A DNA stretch of 64,000 nt, from the NCBI GenBank assembly GCA_014925825.1, contig JACGCK010000054.1:124001-188000 (forward strand). Direction: 5' to 3'. The position numbers were made by a program, and so were the translations under genes. The stretch's first letter is position 1; each line of letters starts with the position of its first letter. Of this stretch, positions 12,066-25,766 are shown piece by piece. Source of the DNA: Pholiota molesta. Taxonomy: Eukaryota > Basidiomycota > Agaricomycetes > Agaricales > Strophariaceae. The notes below the pieces were generated by a model. It had not been told where the DNA came from, did not search any database, and saw only the letters and a list, made by a program, of their open reading frames with translations.

Positions 12066-12360
12066 CTTGTCGGCTTGAGATGCAGTGGGCAAATGTGGGG
12101 ACGAAAAAAAGGACAACACGAATGCCGCATTACATTGTGGGAAGCTTTAAAGAGAATTGCCATGTTTGACGTTGCTATTGCTCGTGGGTTGGGGTTATGC
12201 GGGGAAATGACGTACCGGGCCGCCGGGCCGCATTGTTACCATCAATCACTTCGCCTTTCTGGGGAAAGTTGAGCAAAAGGAGGCAAAAACAATGATGCAG
12301 AGTAATGAAGGCGAGTTGCGTGTGGGGTTAGCCGCTGGCGGCCGCTGGTCGAGCTGGCCA

Positions 12361-12380
12361 GGTGATTCGAGGTGATTCGA
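12361..12380. repeat. Two tandem 10-bp units
   Basis: GGTGATTCGA occurs twice head to tail. Probably a chance slippage product. Confidence 0.6.
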
Positions 12381-13253
12381 TGACTTGGCCACAGGATGAG
12401 ATCGAAAATTGCCCATCCAATGGCATTCATATCTTCAGGGACCAGGCATAAACAAGTCCGGGTCTAATTGGTAGTTGTTGCAATCATGAATTTGCTTTCC
12501 AGCTGACGAAGTTTGTCCGCGCGCGATTTGGTCGCCGAGAGTTGCCATGTGGTTCGGTGGGACTTAATAAAAGGAAGTATCAGAAACCCGCTGCAAGCCG
12601 TCATCGGAGGCGTTGTTTACATTCAGCACTACCGGAATGGGCCTTCTCTACATCCCTACTGCGGCCGCACGCACTCGCCGAGGTCATAGAATCTAGGAGC
12701 CCCTATAGAACCAGGTATAACATTGCTGGGAGCATAGGGAAGACTTCTTCAGTGGGAGATACTGATATCTATGTCATAATGACTGCCCAGAAGCATATGA
12801 AAAATTGACCTCGGCCTTGAATTTTTGTGAGTCCTGCTTAATGGGGCCGATCTGGGGTCGTGTTGATCAACACCAGCACCCCAAGAGTTAAGTTAGGTCA
12901 GAGACATCCATTTCTATATTCGTAGTATATGGATTGAGCATGCAATGAGCATGTCCTTTGGATTCCATTCAACCACACACCTTCAGATCATAGGAATTCC
13001 ACCACTGAGGCGAATGAATTCAAGCCGTGCCTGAAATCCGTATGAACCTTAGCGATTCTTTAGGCGCTGAAGCGCTGAAACGTTGAACGGAATGGGGATT
13101 CAAAATAATGGGTCAGTTGACCTTGAGTTGACCAGGAAGTCGAACATTCCGTTGTCCATTTCATTCCCCGCAGGCATTGACGGACCGCTGCGGCAACCGC
13201 CGAGAATGCAGAAATAATCTCCAAGTGCGTGCTTACAAGGCGAGATCTAGCCA

Positions 13254-13297
13254 CGAAACACTTCAAGAAAAACTTCGAAACACTTCAAGAAAAACTT
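13254..13297. repeat. Two tandem 22-bp units
   Basis: Two identical 22-bp units starting CGAAACACTTC lie head to tail. Simple slippage duplication in an intergenic region. Confidence 0.8.
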
Positions 13298-13864
13298 CAA
13301 AAAACATCCAAGATATAGTCTTTGGATAGAGATAAATGACAATCACCATTTGGACGCCAGTTAAACTCCTTCATAAATACGCGCCCATTTTAAATAAATT
13401 CTTTAAATAAATCAATGGTTTCAACATCAATCTTTTTCACAATGACTTTACCGAACGAAGGAAAGGACCGGTACCAGTGAAATACACATGAGCGGTATGA
13501 CAACTTAAAAATAGCAGCTTGAGTTTGAGCGCTTAGGTTGAATCCCTACCAAACATCGTATAAAGTCAACTACCGTAAGTTGTGAACCAGTCGCGACTAG
13601 ATTAATTGTTAGGTGCTGAGTGTATCATAGGCAAAAGAGAAGTACCTTGAACAAAATCCCGATTGGTAGATCAGTTTGAAAGGGTACATTCCCTGTGTTC
13701 GGCCAAACATATAGTTATTCTCCTAGTCAGTGATAATGATACACACTGAAAAAATGCAGAGAACAGTGCTTCCAACAAAAAGTAACAATCATGCTCTGAT
13801 CATGCTACAACCAAACTGCCATCCTTATCTATGTACTTCCCAGATCAAATATTGTTATCACCCT

Positions 13865-15766
13865 TCAAGTTGATGTAGGCGGCGAAGCGACTCCGGTTCT
13901 TGTACGCGCAGGCACCTTCTGCCCGTAGAAGTGTGACGCCAGTGCTTCAGTATGCGTAATTGTAAGATTAGTGAGTGGATGTGTGGCATTCTGACGTCAA
14001 AATGCAGATGTTCGAAGAAGAGGATGGTGCAGGTGAGTAAAGTATCAAGGAAGACGCCTTCCATATTTAACTTACCAAACGATTTTCCTGTCCTCCAACG
14101 ATATGCGAACCCCCTTCTTCTTCCATCCAGGAAAGCAGATCAGAGAACACCTCTTTCCGTAAACTGTCATTAGGTGCTTCTGTGCCATTTATATTGCGAT
14201 AAGCACAAGATCGTGTCCAACCGTGTCTTTGATCAAAAAGAAGGGGCACTAACCTGAAGGCTCCCAAGCATCAAGTACTTGCTGTTTTCGGACTCTCGAG
14301 GGAAAGATATGATGCTGGGCTGAAGACAAACCAGAAAGGCAATAGAGTGTATGGTATGCATCTGCGTTCCTGATCGAGAGCCGGTGTGTTAGATAGGCAA
14401 AGAAGCAATGGAACACTAGCTCACTTCGGCGGTTTGTCGCGCAGTCCTCCAGCAGGGTGCTGTCCTGCCTGTAAGATATATTCCTGAAGAGCTTGTCGAT
14501 TATACAAACCCTCTATCCAGACGTTCGATAGGTATCTTCTTTCGATAAAAGCAGCAGCGAACATACCGTCCACATCGTCCCATACGCCCGCACCGCTCCC
14601 GCTATCAACCGGGACTTCGTCGGAATCTGCATTTTGCAGTCCACCCAAGCCCAGCGCTTCGAGCAGTGCAAACGCCCCGCCACACCACCACGAGTAGCAT
14701 CCGTCTACGAGTTTATTTGTGCGTCCCTTGAAGCCTCCGAGCTCTATCTCCACGCCCTGCATATGTACAAGCCACCGCAGGAGGTTATTCAGGTCGATCT
14801 TCGGCGCAGGGTGGGAGGCAGAAGTGATATAAGGCTGCAGCATAACCCAGAGGCGAGCGCACAAAAGGTATATCCTCCGTGGGCTTCGCCGAGTGGAGGC
14901 CGCAGGGAAGGTGATGGAAGAATGGCGCCGGGGAGAGTAAAAGGCGGATGTGAAGAGGAGGCGAAGCCGCCTTCGTAAGTCTGGCACGACGCGATGAAGG
15001 CTGCAGTGCCATCTACGAGTTCGGAGTAATGATGTCGAGAAGCGAGGCGACGGTAAGAAGCAGTAGATCCCGCTGCGCGATAATATTAACATAAGTATCA
15101 TACATAGTTGGTGGCACACACCGAACGTCAACCTCGGAATGGAGTGCAACGAGAACGACCCATCTTTCTGTTTCAAAGAAAGGAAGAAATCATACATCTT
15201 CTTCCTAAATGGAAGTCAGAAAAGTGCTAGGGTTGCGATTAAACTGCCACTCACCGATCTATCTGATCCCATCCGCCACCAGGCCCAGGGCGGCCAACGA
15301 TCGCGAGTGCGCACACTGCCGCATAGGTCGGTAGGAGATGCGGCGCTTGTCCAGGACCTCCGCCAAAACCTCCTTGCGGGTGCTGCCACGACATAATCTT
15401 GTCGATACATCTACAGCCCTTTAGACGCTCAGCATCGCGGCACGATCTGATCTGGACGCACTTTTGCTTGTTCCCCGGATCCAAAGCTACCTGCAGCACA
15501 CTGAAAGCCTGCAGCGTCCAGAAGAGGAGCCACGGCTGGCTCGCATCCTGACTGGTATATCGCGTTGGGAATCCCTGGACGAGATTTCGCACAAGGAACT
15601 GCATGTGGGCATTCTTCTGTAGCGTCGGGCTTGCGTCGGGTGACGTGGAATCTGGGATGTGTCCAAGCAGCACGGCTTCAGTCTCTGCTTGGGAGCGCGA
15701 CGTGGGGTCGGAAAGCCATCGATGGGAGTGGCTTTCGGTGTCATCGTTAGTGATGGTCGGAAACAA
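13865..15766 (-). CDS. Protein farnesyltransferase beta subunit (frame-broken in this sequence)
   Basis: Catalytic beta subunit of the zinc enzyme that attaches farnesyl to the cysteine of CaaX proteins such as Ras and fungal mating pheromones; works as a cytosolic heterodimer with the alpha subunit. The first exon (15251-15766) has QPWLLFWTLQAF, SWQHPQGGFGGGPGQ and HLLPTYAAV. The next reads KKMYDFFLSLKQKDGSF, EVDVRG, then GIYC, SCQTYEGGFASS, EAHGGYTFCALAS and GGFKGRTNKLVDGCYSWWCGG. Later exons give ADAYHTLYCLSGLSSAQHH and a C-terminal NLTITHTEAL. The zinc ligands D and C (VDGC) and H (DAYH) are present. Frame breaks at about 15140, 15053, 15021, 14850 and 13892 each need one added base; introns are otherwise normal. 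A single-copy housekeeping gene with five such breaks points to sequence error rather than loss, unless an intact copy exists elsewhere. Confidence 0.85.
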
Positions 15767-16113
15767 AGTTCGCTTTGTGATATGAAATGAGACACAATAA
15801 ACTTAGAACCTTGGGGTCTAGAACCCAATTATTGTAATACGCTCTTCGTTTTGCTTACGAACGCTGGCTTATTATCGATGTTGAAAATGTAGTCCTTGGA
15901 ATAGAGGTTGTCAGGTGAATCGGCATGTTGGGTCACGAATTCACGTTGACGATAAAGAATAGGGGTTTTGAGTTTGATCAATCGTCCATTGACTATTGGA
16001 GATAGCACAAGGCATCTAATCAAGATTAACCTAAGGTAAATTTCGTCTAAGCGAATCATCTAATGCTCAGACCTGTCCAAGTTGCAGCCAACTACATTCA
16101 GTTACACTTTCAT
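15767..16113. other. Spacer between farnesyltransferase and the chimera
   Basis: No gene seen. It should hold the farnesyltransferase promoter (minus strand) and the 3' end of the SPE3-LYS9 gene. Confidence 0.4.
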
Positions 16114-18749
<2,636 letters not shown>

Positions 18750-19400
18750 GGTTGAGGTCTGAAAGCAAGATGAGATTCGACCAAAAAATTTATGATTGAT
18801 CGATAACTTATCGCCAATCTTATCTTATCAGTGTACTTTGGGAACAAGTCGGTCAGATTTAAACAACTCGCCAGTACAGCGGCGTTCCGCTGGCATTTTC
18901 CGGTTTCCTCTTGCTATTAACATCCTGGCATGGCTTTGACTGAACTTCTGAGCAGCTTTCGGTATCGTAAAATTAGCCCTTTTCCACGCATTTTGGAGTA
19001 AGCAACATGGGTGGTTATTCATTCCGGTGTTGGTCAACGTTAGGCTCTTTCTCATGAAATGACGACTGGTTCAAATAGTAGAAGAACTTTCAGCGAGGAG
19101 TGCAAAGATGTATGAGCGTCGTCGAGAACGTTGTGAACGTTTGCGTTGGAAGTCAAAACTGAAGCATGCGGGCCGGGAATCCCGCGCATCTTGTTGCATT
19201 TTATTTGGGTGTCACTTTCGACGTTCAACGTCGACATCCAACATTCAAACATTCACGAGCACCATAGCATCACCTGTGCTTGTGAAAGCTTGCCACAAAG
19301 TTAAGGCTTGAAAAGCCCAACTCTCAGACTCTTTCTATCTTTGTCGCAACCCTCTCGCCTCGTCAGTGTTTGGTTTGCCATCGGCCACATTTCTACCCAC
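18750..19400. other. Divergent promoter region
   Basis: Lies between the start of SPE3-LYS9 (minus) and an F-box gene (plus). No gene seen; likely contains both promoters. Confidence 0.4.
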
Positions 19401-21120
19401 ATGTCCATCACCAATTCCACAACGCATCGCGTTCTATGCATACCCGAGCTTCTCGACATGATATTTGGCTTCTGGATCCTCCATCTAACGTGGAAAACGC
19501 GCAAGTATGCAGAACGTGGCTCAATGTGGCACTGGATGTACTTTGGAAAGAAGTCGAGAGCCCACGTCGGCTCTTTGGGCTTTTGGCACCATTGAAGGAA
19601 ACATTTAAAGGACAATACGTGCGTAATCTGATTATTTATGCCCCGTTTTATGTCTCAGCTTTATCCAGGAATTCAAAAGACTTCCAGACGCAGACGACTG
19701 GAAGAAATTCGACAAATACGGCGCTCGTGTCCGGCGCTTTCGATACTGCAATCACCATAAACTTTGAAAAGTGTATTCGACGACATCTCTAGGACACGGA
19801 GACGGCTAGAAATCCTGCCAAATCTGCGCACCCTCGAATGGTTTGACTCCTCTGTCAATTTATCTGTCCTGTTCATGCACAGCGGGATCAAGGACTTCGC
19901 AATCTATCTCCCAGACGAAATGACGGCGATTTCTCCTCGCCCATTTTCCAGGACCTTGCAGACCGCATGCCGAACCTAACAACTTCGACTTGCGCTCGCA
20001 TGTCCCTGTGGGTGACATTGAAGAGGACCTGATCGACCTTTTAAAGCAGCTGCCGAAACTACAAAAGATCACATTCCCTCGCTTTTACGTTACTACAGAG
20101 ATCGCCGAAGCTTTATCACGGATGGAATATCTATCTGTTATTGAGTTTCAGTATAACGAGGACCAAGGTTCTGGGGACAGTACAGACGTTGTTTCAGTAA
20201 AACCTACGTTCACTGAAGGGGCGTTTCCTACACTATATGACCTCTCGCTGACAACAAATTTTGATGACGCCGCTCGATTCTTCAATATCGCCTTTGCACC
20301 CACCAACCTTACTATGATATGCATTGCCTCGGAAACCATTATCGAATCTCCGGAACGCGTCCAGACCCTGCTCTCTGCCATAGCTGAGAACTGCCAACTG
20401 CTCACTTCGCTAGGGCTTGTATCATACCGAGACTCAAGTGTCATAGGTATTGAAGCCCCTGACGGCTGCAAACTAACAATCGACACCCTCAAACCCATAC
20501 TAAAACTTCCAAACCTCACATCCTTCGAAATCGTCCACCACTACCCACTTTGCTTGTCGTCGGAAGATGTTGAACTGCTCGCAACATCCTGCCCATCCAT
20601 CGAAACCTTGCTGCTTAACACTGAACCCGTTTTTCTCGCCGAGTCAAAGCTCACGCTGGATTCTCTTCTTCCTTTCGCAAAACATTGCCCGCGACTTAAC
20701 CACCTCGGTCTATTCGTAGACGCCACCGACGTGCCGGAATTCTCTCCCACTGCACCACCAAAGCCCTTCACAAACCTCTCCAGACTATCAATGGGCGTCT
20801 CCATCATCTCAGACGATGCTCCCCCCGCTCTCTACCTCTCTCAACTCCTTCCTTCTACAACCGAGATCGACTACGGCATTACGTGGGATGAGGACCAGCA
20901 CACCAATGAAATCCTGATCAATATAGTGAGGGACCGTTGCGACCTGTGGGACCGCGTCGCGCAGGCGGTGCCCATGCTGAGCACGCTGAGAATGCAGGAG
21001 CGGGAACGTACGCGGGCTATGGAGCGCGAGTTGGAGGATCTGCGGATGCGCACGTCGGTGCTGAGAGATTCGATGGCGATGGGCGTCAAGCTGGATTTGT
21101 CAACGTGTGTCCTTATTTGA
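19401..21120 (+). CDS. F-box/LRR-like protein (frame breaks in 5' half)
   Basis: Starts MSITNSTTHRVLCIPELLDMIFGF, an F-box, continuing in the next frame as VCRTWLNVALDVLWKEVESP. An intron begins near 19619 (GTGCGT...CAG), then RLPDADDWKKF and ARVRRFRY. From 19990 to 21120 one long open frame of 376 codons carries irregular leucine-rich repeats (LLKQLPKLQKITFPRF, LKPILKLPNLTSFEIVHHY, LLATSCPSIETLLLNTE) and a charged C-terminal helix. Frame changes near 19470, 19767, 19949 and 19985 each need one base. This is the usual layout of Agaricomycete F-box proteins, predicted to recruit substrates to an SCF ubiquitin ligase through Skp1. The target is unknown. The long intact 3' part argues that the gene is functional. 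Confidence 0.7.
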
Positions 21121-22317
21121 GGTTTTATTTAATGCCAGAACTTGATGTTGGGCTAATATATTCGATATGTATCACTCATCTCTATACTAGTATTTTCACC
21201 GTGCTTGCCACTGCCATTTACTTTCCGCCGTCATTCTTGATTTATTCTGTCAATTTTAACTGTGATTTACTCTAGATACCCCCCTTAATATGGCTTCCTG
21301 GCATTTGGTCCCACGCGGATATCTTGAGTATTATGTTCTACTCTGATCCTTGCGACATTGGGGCGTGTTATGTCTCGAATATCGGCCTCATTTACAAAGA
21401 CAAGGGAGAGACTTCCGTCAGAACAGCCGGCGAACAATCGGCTTATTCTTTCTCGCTGCCATGCTTCTCCGCAGCACTCAAGCCTTGTATCATAGTTACC
21501 CCACGCGATGCTGGCTGATGTTGGCTCCCTGCTGGAGCCTCCTGAAAATGAGCAGTTGCTGCCTCCGCCCTAGGTCAGTGCCTATGCCGCAGTCTTGCCG
21601 CCTCCCGCCTATCATGTCACCACTAGTTGCTGCTTCCCGCCCTCTGAAGCCAATGCCACCTCAATGCCACGCTACAGTTGTGTGAGTAATAATGCTTAGC
21701 ATGGCGCTCAATGTTTGTGAGATTGGTGTGTGTCGGTTGGATGCCCGTGATGGTGCTTGGGCAGGGATGACTCCACAAACTACAATCGAAGGCCCAGGGC
21801 GAGAGGTATTGGCCGGCGAAGAACCACCGCAAGGGCGTTATGCTGAGTCCTGATCATTAGTGACGAAGCACGCCAGCAGATTCTCCAATGGTCAGTCCGC
21901 CGGAATGTTTTCTCTTAAACGAGACATCCTCCAAAACTAAAAATAATATACATACTAGGCAAAATGGACTTACAAGGATTAAGTATTTCAAGTTGTATTA
22001 ACATCTTTCAATGTCCTCAAGTACATTGGCGGTTATAAATATGGGCAGATGACCATGAACATGCACATTTTTCGTACTAAAGAAGTTGATGAAATTTCTG
22101 CGTCAAGAAAGTACTCCGTGGCGGCGATGAATGCCCTCGTATTTGCAGGCTTTGAACCTTGCTTCTTGGGCGCGCCGTTCTATAAAAAACTCCAGTTGCT
22201 CGTTGTGCGCTAATGTACATAATCACTTGGGAAAATGCCTTGAATATGATGTTGTTACATGGTTAAGCGATAAGTAAGCTATTACGGATATTGCGTACTC
22301 ATCGAGACTCTCAGTGG
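21121..22317. other. 1.2-kb intergenic stretch
   Basis: No gene seen. Small frames around 21324-21832 lack motifs. The right end holds the promoter of the secreted protein gene. Confidence 0.45.
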
Positions 22318-22325
22318 TATAAAAG
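22318..22325 (+). promoter_or_regulatory. TATA box of the small secreted protein gene
   Basis: TATAAAAG lies 83-90 bp upstream of the ATG at 22408, a usual distance for a fungal gene with a short leader. Confidence 0.6.
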
Positions 22326-22407
22326 CCTGGGTCAGATTGAGGTAAAACTCAACCCACAAGGTTTATTCATCTTTCCAAAATCGATTCACCAACTTTTAAA
22401 CTTTAGG

Positions 22408-23055
22408 ATGTTCCCAAAGCTCGCTTCCTTTGCTCTTGCCTTCTTTGCCATGGGAAGCGTTTTAGCAACCCCGCTCATCGTCAATACTCCGTACGTCCTT
22501 TGTACCTGCAAATTTACAGTGGATGAACGGTCCAGCGATCATTAGCATCAACGTAGTTTCTGGTGAACCCGTCCTCATCACTTGGAGCGGCGGAGTCCGT
22601 AAGTGGATTGCTTTGTGTTAGTTTTTAGGAATTAACCACTTGTCGATTACAGCTCCTTACACTGTGGTCAGTATAATAAAATCCTGCATTATTGCGCTTT
22701 TACTAAGCAGCGGCTGATTTTTATCAACTGCAATTTTCCATGATTATCAGGAGTGAGTGTCAATGGCGTAGAAGTGAAAGCATAGTAGATTACTCACTCT
22801 CCACCCAGAGTCTTTGATGTTGGACCCCCACCGGTCGCGGTCGCCAGTTTTGCCCCCACGACTACTACTGTTGTTACGTGGAATGTAAATGTTCCGGCTG
22901 GTAAATATTTCCTTCTTTCAAACACCAATTTCGGAATGTGGTATCGCTTCCAATGATTCTGATTTTGAATTTGTGTAGGTACCGTTGTCTCCATTTCGGT
23001 CAAGGACAGCGACGCCGAGTTAGCACAAAGTGCTGACGTGGCTGTTCAGAACTAA
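22408..23055 (+). CDS. Small secreted protein, Kre9/Knh1-like (Ser-Thr-rich family) fold
   Basis: Exon 1 encodes a signal peptide (MFPKLASFALAFFAMGSVLA) followed by TPLIVNTP. Intron 22491-22545. Exon 2 gives INVVSGEPVLITWSGGV. Intron 22599-22652. Exon 3 gives PPYTV. Later exons give VFDVGPPPVAVASF, TTTTVVTWNVNVPAGT and, after an intron at 22901-22978, VVSISVKDSDAELAQSADV, ending VAVQN at 23055. The LVINTP...VLITWSGG...WNVNVPAGT...ISVKDS pattern is that of fungal Kre9/Knh1-like secreted or GPI-anchored cell-wall proteins. The mature protein is about 100 residues with no clear GPI signal. The join between exon 3 (ending 22666) and the exon at 22809 is out of phase unless a 2-nt exon at 22751-22752 is used. 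Function: extracellular, probably wall associated; unknown in detail. Confidence 0.75.
22751..22752 (+). other. Candidate 2-nt microexon
   Basis: The dinucleotide GA is preceded by TTATCAG and followed by GTGAGT, both near-ideal splice sites. It supplies exactly the two bases needed to join ACT-GTG to A-GTC-TTT-GAT, giving PYTVEVFDVG. Introns would be 84 and 56 nt. A deleted base elsewhere is the alternative. Confidence 0.4.
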
Positions 23056-23304
23056 GAGTGAGTGAAACACTCCTATCATTAAATTCATAATATACTGTAC
23101 TAAGTAATAGGATATTTTCAATCAGTGGGTGCGGATGTTCGGATGGTTCGTTCTCGATTAAGTAGAAGGTGCAGACTCGAGAGGAGCAACAAGAAAAAAT
23201 CAAATACATGGTAGTTCTGTATCAATATATGGGTGCACATGTCTAAGAAGAAATACTATGAAAACCAGTACAATAGTTCACAAAGATTCGACATTACCAA
23301 GTGG

Positions 23305-24995
23305 TTATAAATCGCTGAGAAGGTCATTGTCGTCGTAGTCCGAATATATTTCCTCTGCCTCGTAATCCTCTTCTTCATCGTCGTCGTCCTCGGAATCGCC
23401 ATATGCCTCCCGCTGATCCCAATCAATCACATCCACAAAGTGGGACAGAGAATGAGCCTCGCGCTCCCCAAAGTTGCGGCAAAATTCGAGGGTTAAGTTT
23501 TTAAGCTTTGTGCCGTACTTGGAACGCTGTATGAGGCACTCTTTCAATGATTCGACCGATATGATTCTTGAATCCTGACTAGAATTCGACAAGGCCAAAT
23601 TCGCAAACTTCGACCCATGAAAACAGAGCATGGAGAGATTAGGGAAGCACAGATTTTCCATTGGGTCAGTGGATCCAATTTGCCATGCGAATCGCAATGC
23701 CTTGAGAAGAAGGACGCTCGTATATCTGCCTGCGATGAAGGAGCGCATCTGGGGCAATTTTCCAAGTGTGTTCACTATAGTCTTGGCAGCCTCTGAGATG
23801 TCTATTTCTGCCCAGATCAGCTCAGTGTGCATAATGACATGTTGCAGAGGCAATGAACCGCTGAAAATCCTGGTCATGAGCTTTGTAATGAGCTGCTCTG
23901 GTGGTTGTGCGGGGAAACCAAATGCTAATTCCAAGTCCCCGGCGACAGACTTATAGTCGACTATCTTTCGCCTGCCACGGCTCTCTGAATAGCTTGAACC
24001 TAGGGCCGTGGGTGTAAATGTAAAAGGGAGATAGAGAAGGGTATGAAAAGCTGTATCAGACGTTACGTTTGAATACGAACGGGAAACATTCGTGATGATG
24101 CCAGCGAAATCCGCATCGGCGGTGGAAGATAGTCCTACAAGGGTGCATTCAACAATGACCTTCGCTGTTGGCGGAAAAGTCACGCATCGGAAGAAATTCT
24201 CGACCTCCGTATATAAAGAGTGGATGGAGAGAACTCGAAGAGAGGCGAAATGAATCTGATCAGTGACCCATGTTTGTTCAACTGGAAGGCTATCCTTTAT
24301 ATCCAAAGCTTGCAGGTCTGGCATTGCCTTTAGGGCATCCATGAACTGCTTTCCAGTTGGCCTAGACTCCAATGTGAGCTGGTATAGCGTGAGGTGTGTA
24401 AGAGAGCGCAAGAAAGATGGATGTGAGGTCCAGTTGGGATTACACTTCGACAGCACTAGATGGCGTAGACGTTCTGTTCGCAAAAACCTTTCTGAGATAA
24501 CGACGGGAACGGATGACATCAACCCCGAAAGAGCTCCATGGGTCGTCGCCTATACTCGTCAAGCAAAAATACTCCAGCTGTGGAGCGGACCTGGGCAATG
24601 CCATTTGCAAATTATTCCACATAGTGAATGATAGACATGCTCGACAGAAAGATGTTTGATGCGCGAACTTGTTTCAGGGCGAGCATGAATCCTGGAGTAA
24701 TGCCGTTATTGATTCTTGATTAGATCAGCTTTGATGACAAGCCCGCGTCTTTGGACCTTTGAAGCATTTCTTGGACCCATCGAAATTTCCAAGCGGTGGA
24801 TCGACCCAAAACCCGCGAGTTGATAGCGACATGCCTCCAATGAGAACAGACATGGGTTACCTCAATCCATTTGATGCAAGCTGGCAGCAGGTCGTGACTA
24901 TCCACTGCACTTCTTTCTTCACTCCCAAAAAATTCGACAGAGAATTCCGGAGGAAGGCGGGAGATGGATATAAGGCTGTTTTTCTGGGATTTCAA
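23305..24995 (-). CDS. F-box/LRR-like protein with acidic tail (frame breaks in 5' part)
   Basis: The N-terminus at 24995 reads MKSQKNSLISISRLPPEFSV, then WIEVTHVCSHWRHVAINSR, an F-box. After frame changes near 24800, 24730 and 24540 the main body (23305-24522, 405 codons) is open: ERLRHLVLSKCNPNW, LRSLTHLTLYQLTL, MPDLQALDIKD, ENLCFPNLSMLCFHGSKF. It ends in a very acidic stretch (DSEDDDDEEEDYEAEE) and DLLSDL. The order of F-box, leucine-rich repeats and acidic tail fits an SCF substrate adaptor. Each frame change would be healed by one added base. No close partner gene is evident; it faces the small secreted gene tail to tail. Confidence 0.7.
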
Positions 24996-25766
24996 AGCTA
25001 AATGGAGGCCTGGTGCCGTAGGATAGCTTCATCAATGAGTCGATGTGATTCTTCGATTGTAATACTGTCGTCGAGTGAGAGCGGCCCACACATATTTTCT
25101 ATAACTGGCAATCGGAGTGTAAGCAAAATGTACTCGACAACGGTGCTCCGATCGAGAGCTTACCAGAGTATGTATCGGAATTTGCTTGTATTTGAGCTGT
25201 AATATAGAGTTCCAACGAATGAAAGGAGTATGAGGATGATGCGCGATGAGCTGATATAGAGTTCGATGAGGTTGACTTGGTTGAGTAGAGCCTGATCATG
25301 AGTAGAGCTTGGCAAGCTTTGGTCCGACAGCGAGCGGCGCACAGATATTCCACTTGCCATCGCGTTCCGGCCTGCTCCGCTCCCCAAAGGCGATCTCAAG
25401 CCCGCCAACCGACAAATTCCAACAGCAGCGACCAGAAGTATAAAAAATGAGCAGTATGAGTATTATGCAAACCGCGATTAATGCCAACTTGCCGCCGAAA
25501 TCATACCAAAATCATTCTCAAGCTTTCACGAGAGCAAGTACTCCAAACTACTACTGGTTTGCTAAGTGGTACTACTATGTGGGCCAGGGTAGGGCAGCAT
25601 ACCATTTGTTCCAACGATTATTATTCAAGTAAAATTTCGTACATTCAAAGGTAATGGGAAAACGGGGACGATAACAGCAACATTGATATGATCTAAACAG
25701 CGTAAGTGGTTTGTATTAACGAACAAGGCGATCAAGCCCGTCGGGTAGCTTCAAGTTGTTCAAGAA
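24996..25766. other. Intergenic, short hydrophobic frames only
   Basis: Minus-strand frames at 25296-25487 and 25160-25408 contain hydrophobic runs (ALIAVCIILILLIFY, RIILILLSFVG) that could be relics of a membrane protein. No family was recognised and no start or splice structure is convincing. Confidence 0.3.

Larger units (their letters stand above)
12066..13864. other. 1.8-kb intergenic stretch
   Basis: No credible gene; the small frames here lack motifs. It holds two short tandem repeats (12361-12380 and 13254-13297) and a GCGCTGAAGCGCTGAA block at 13063-13078. That block resembles the GAGCGCT arms seen at 48.8 kb and at the window end. Confidence 0.5.
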
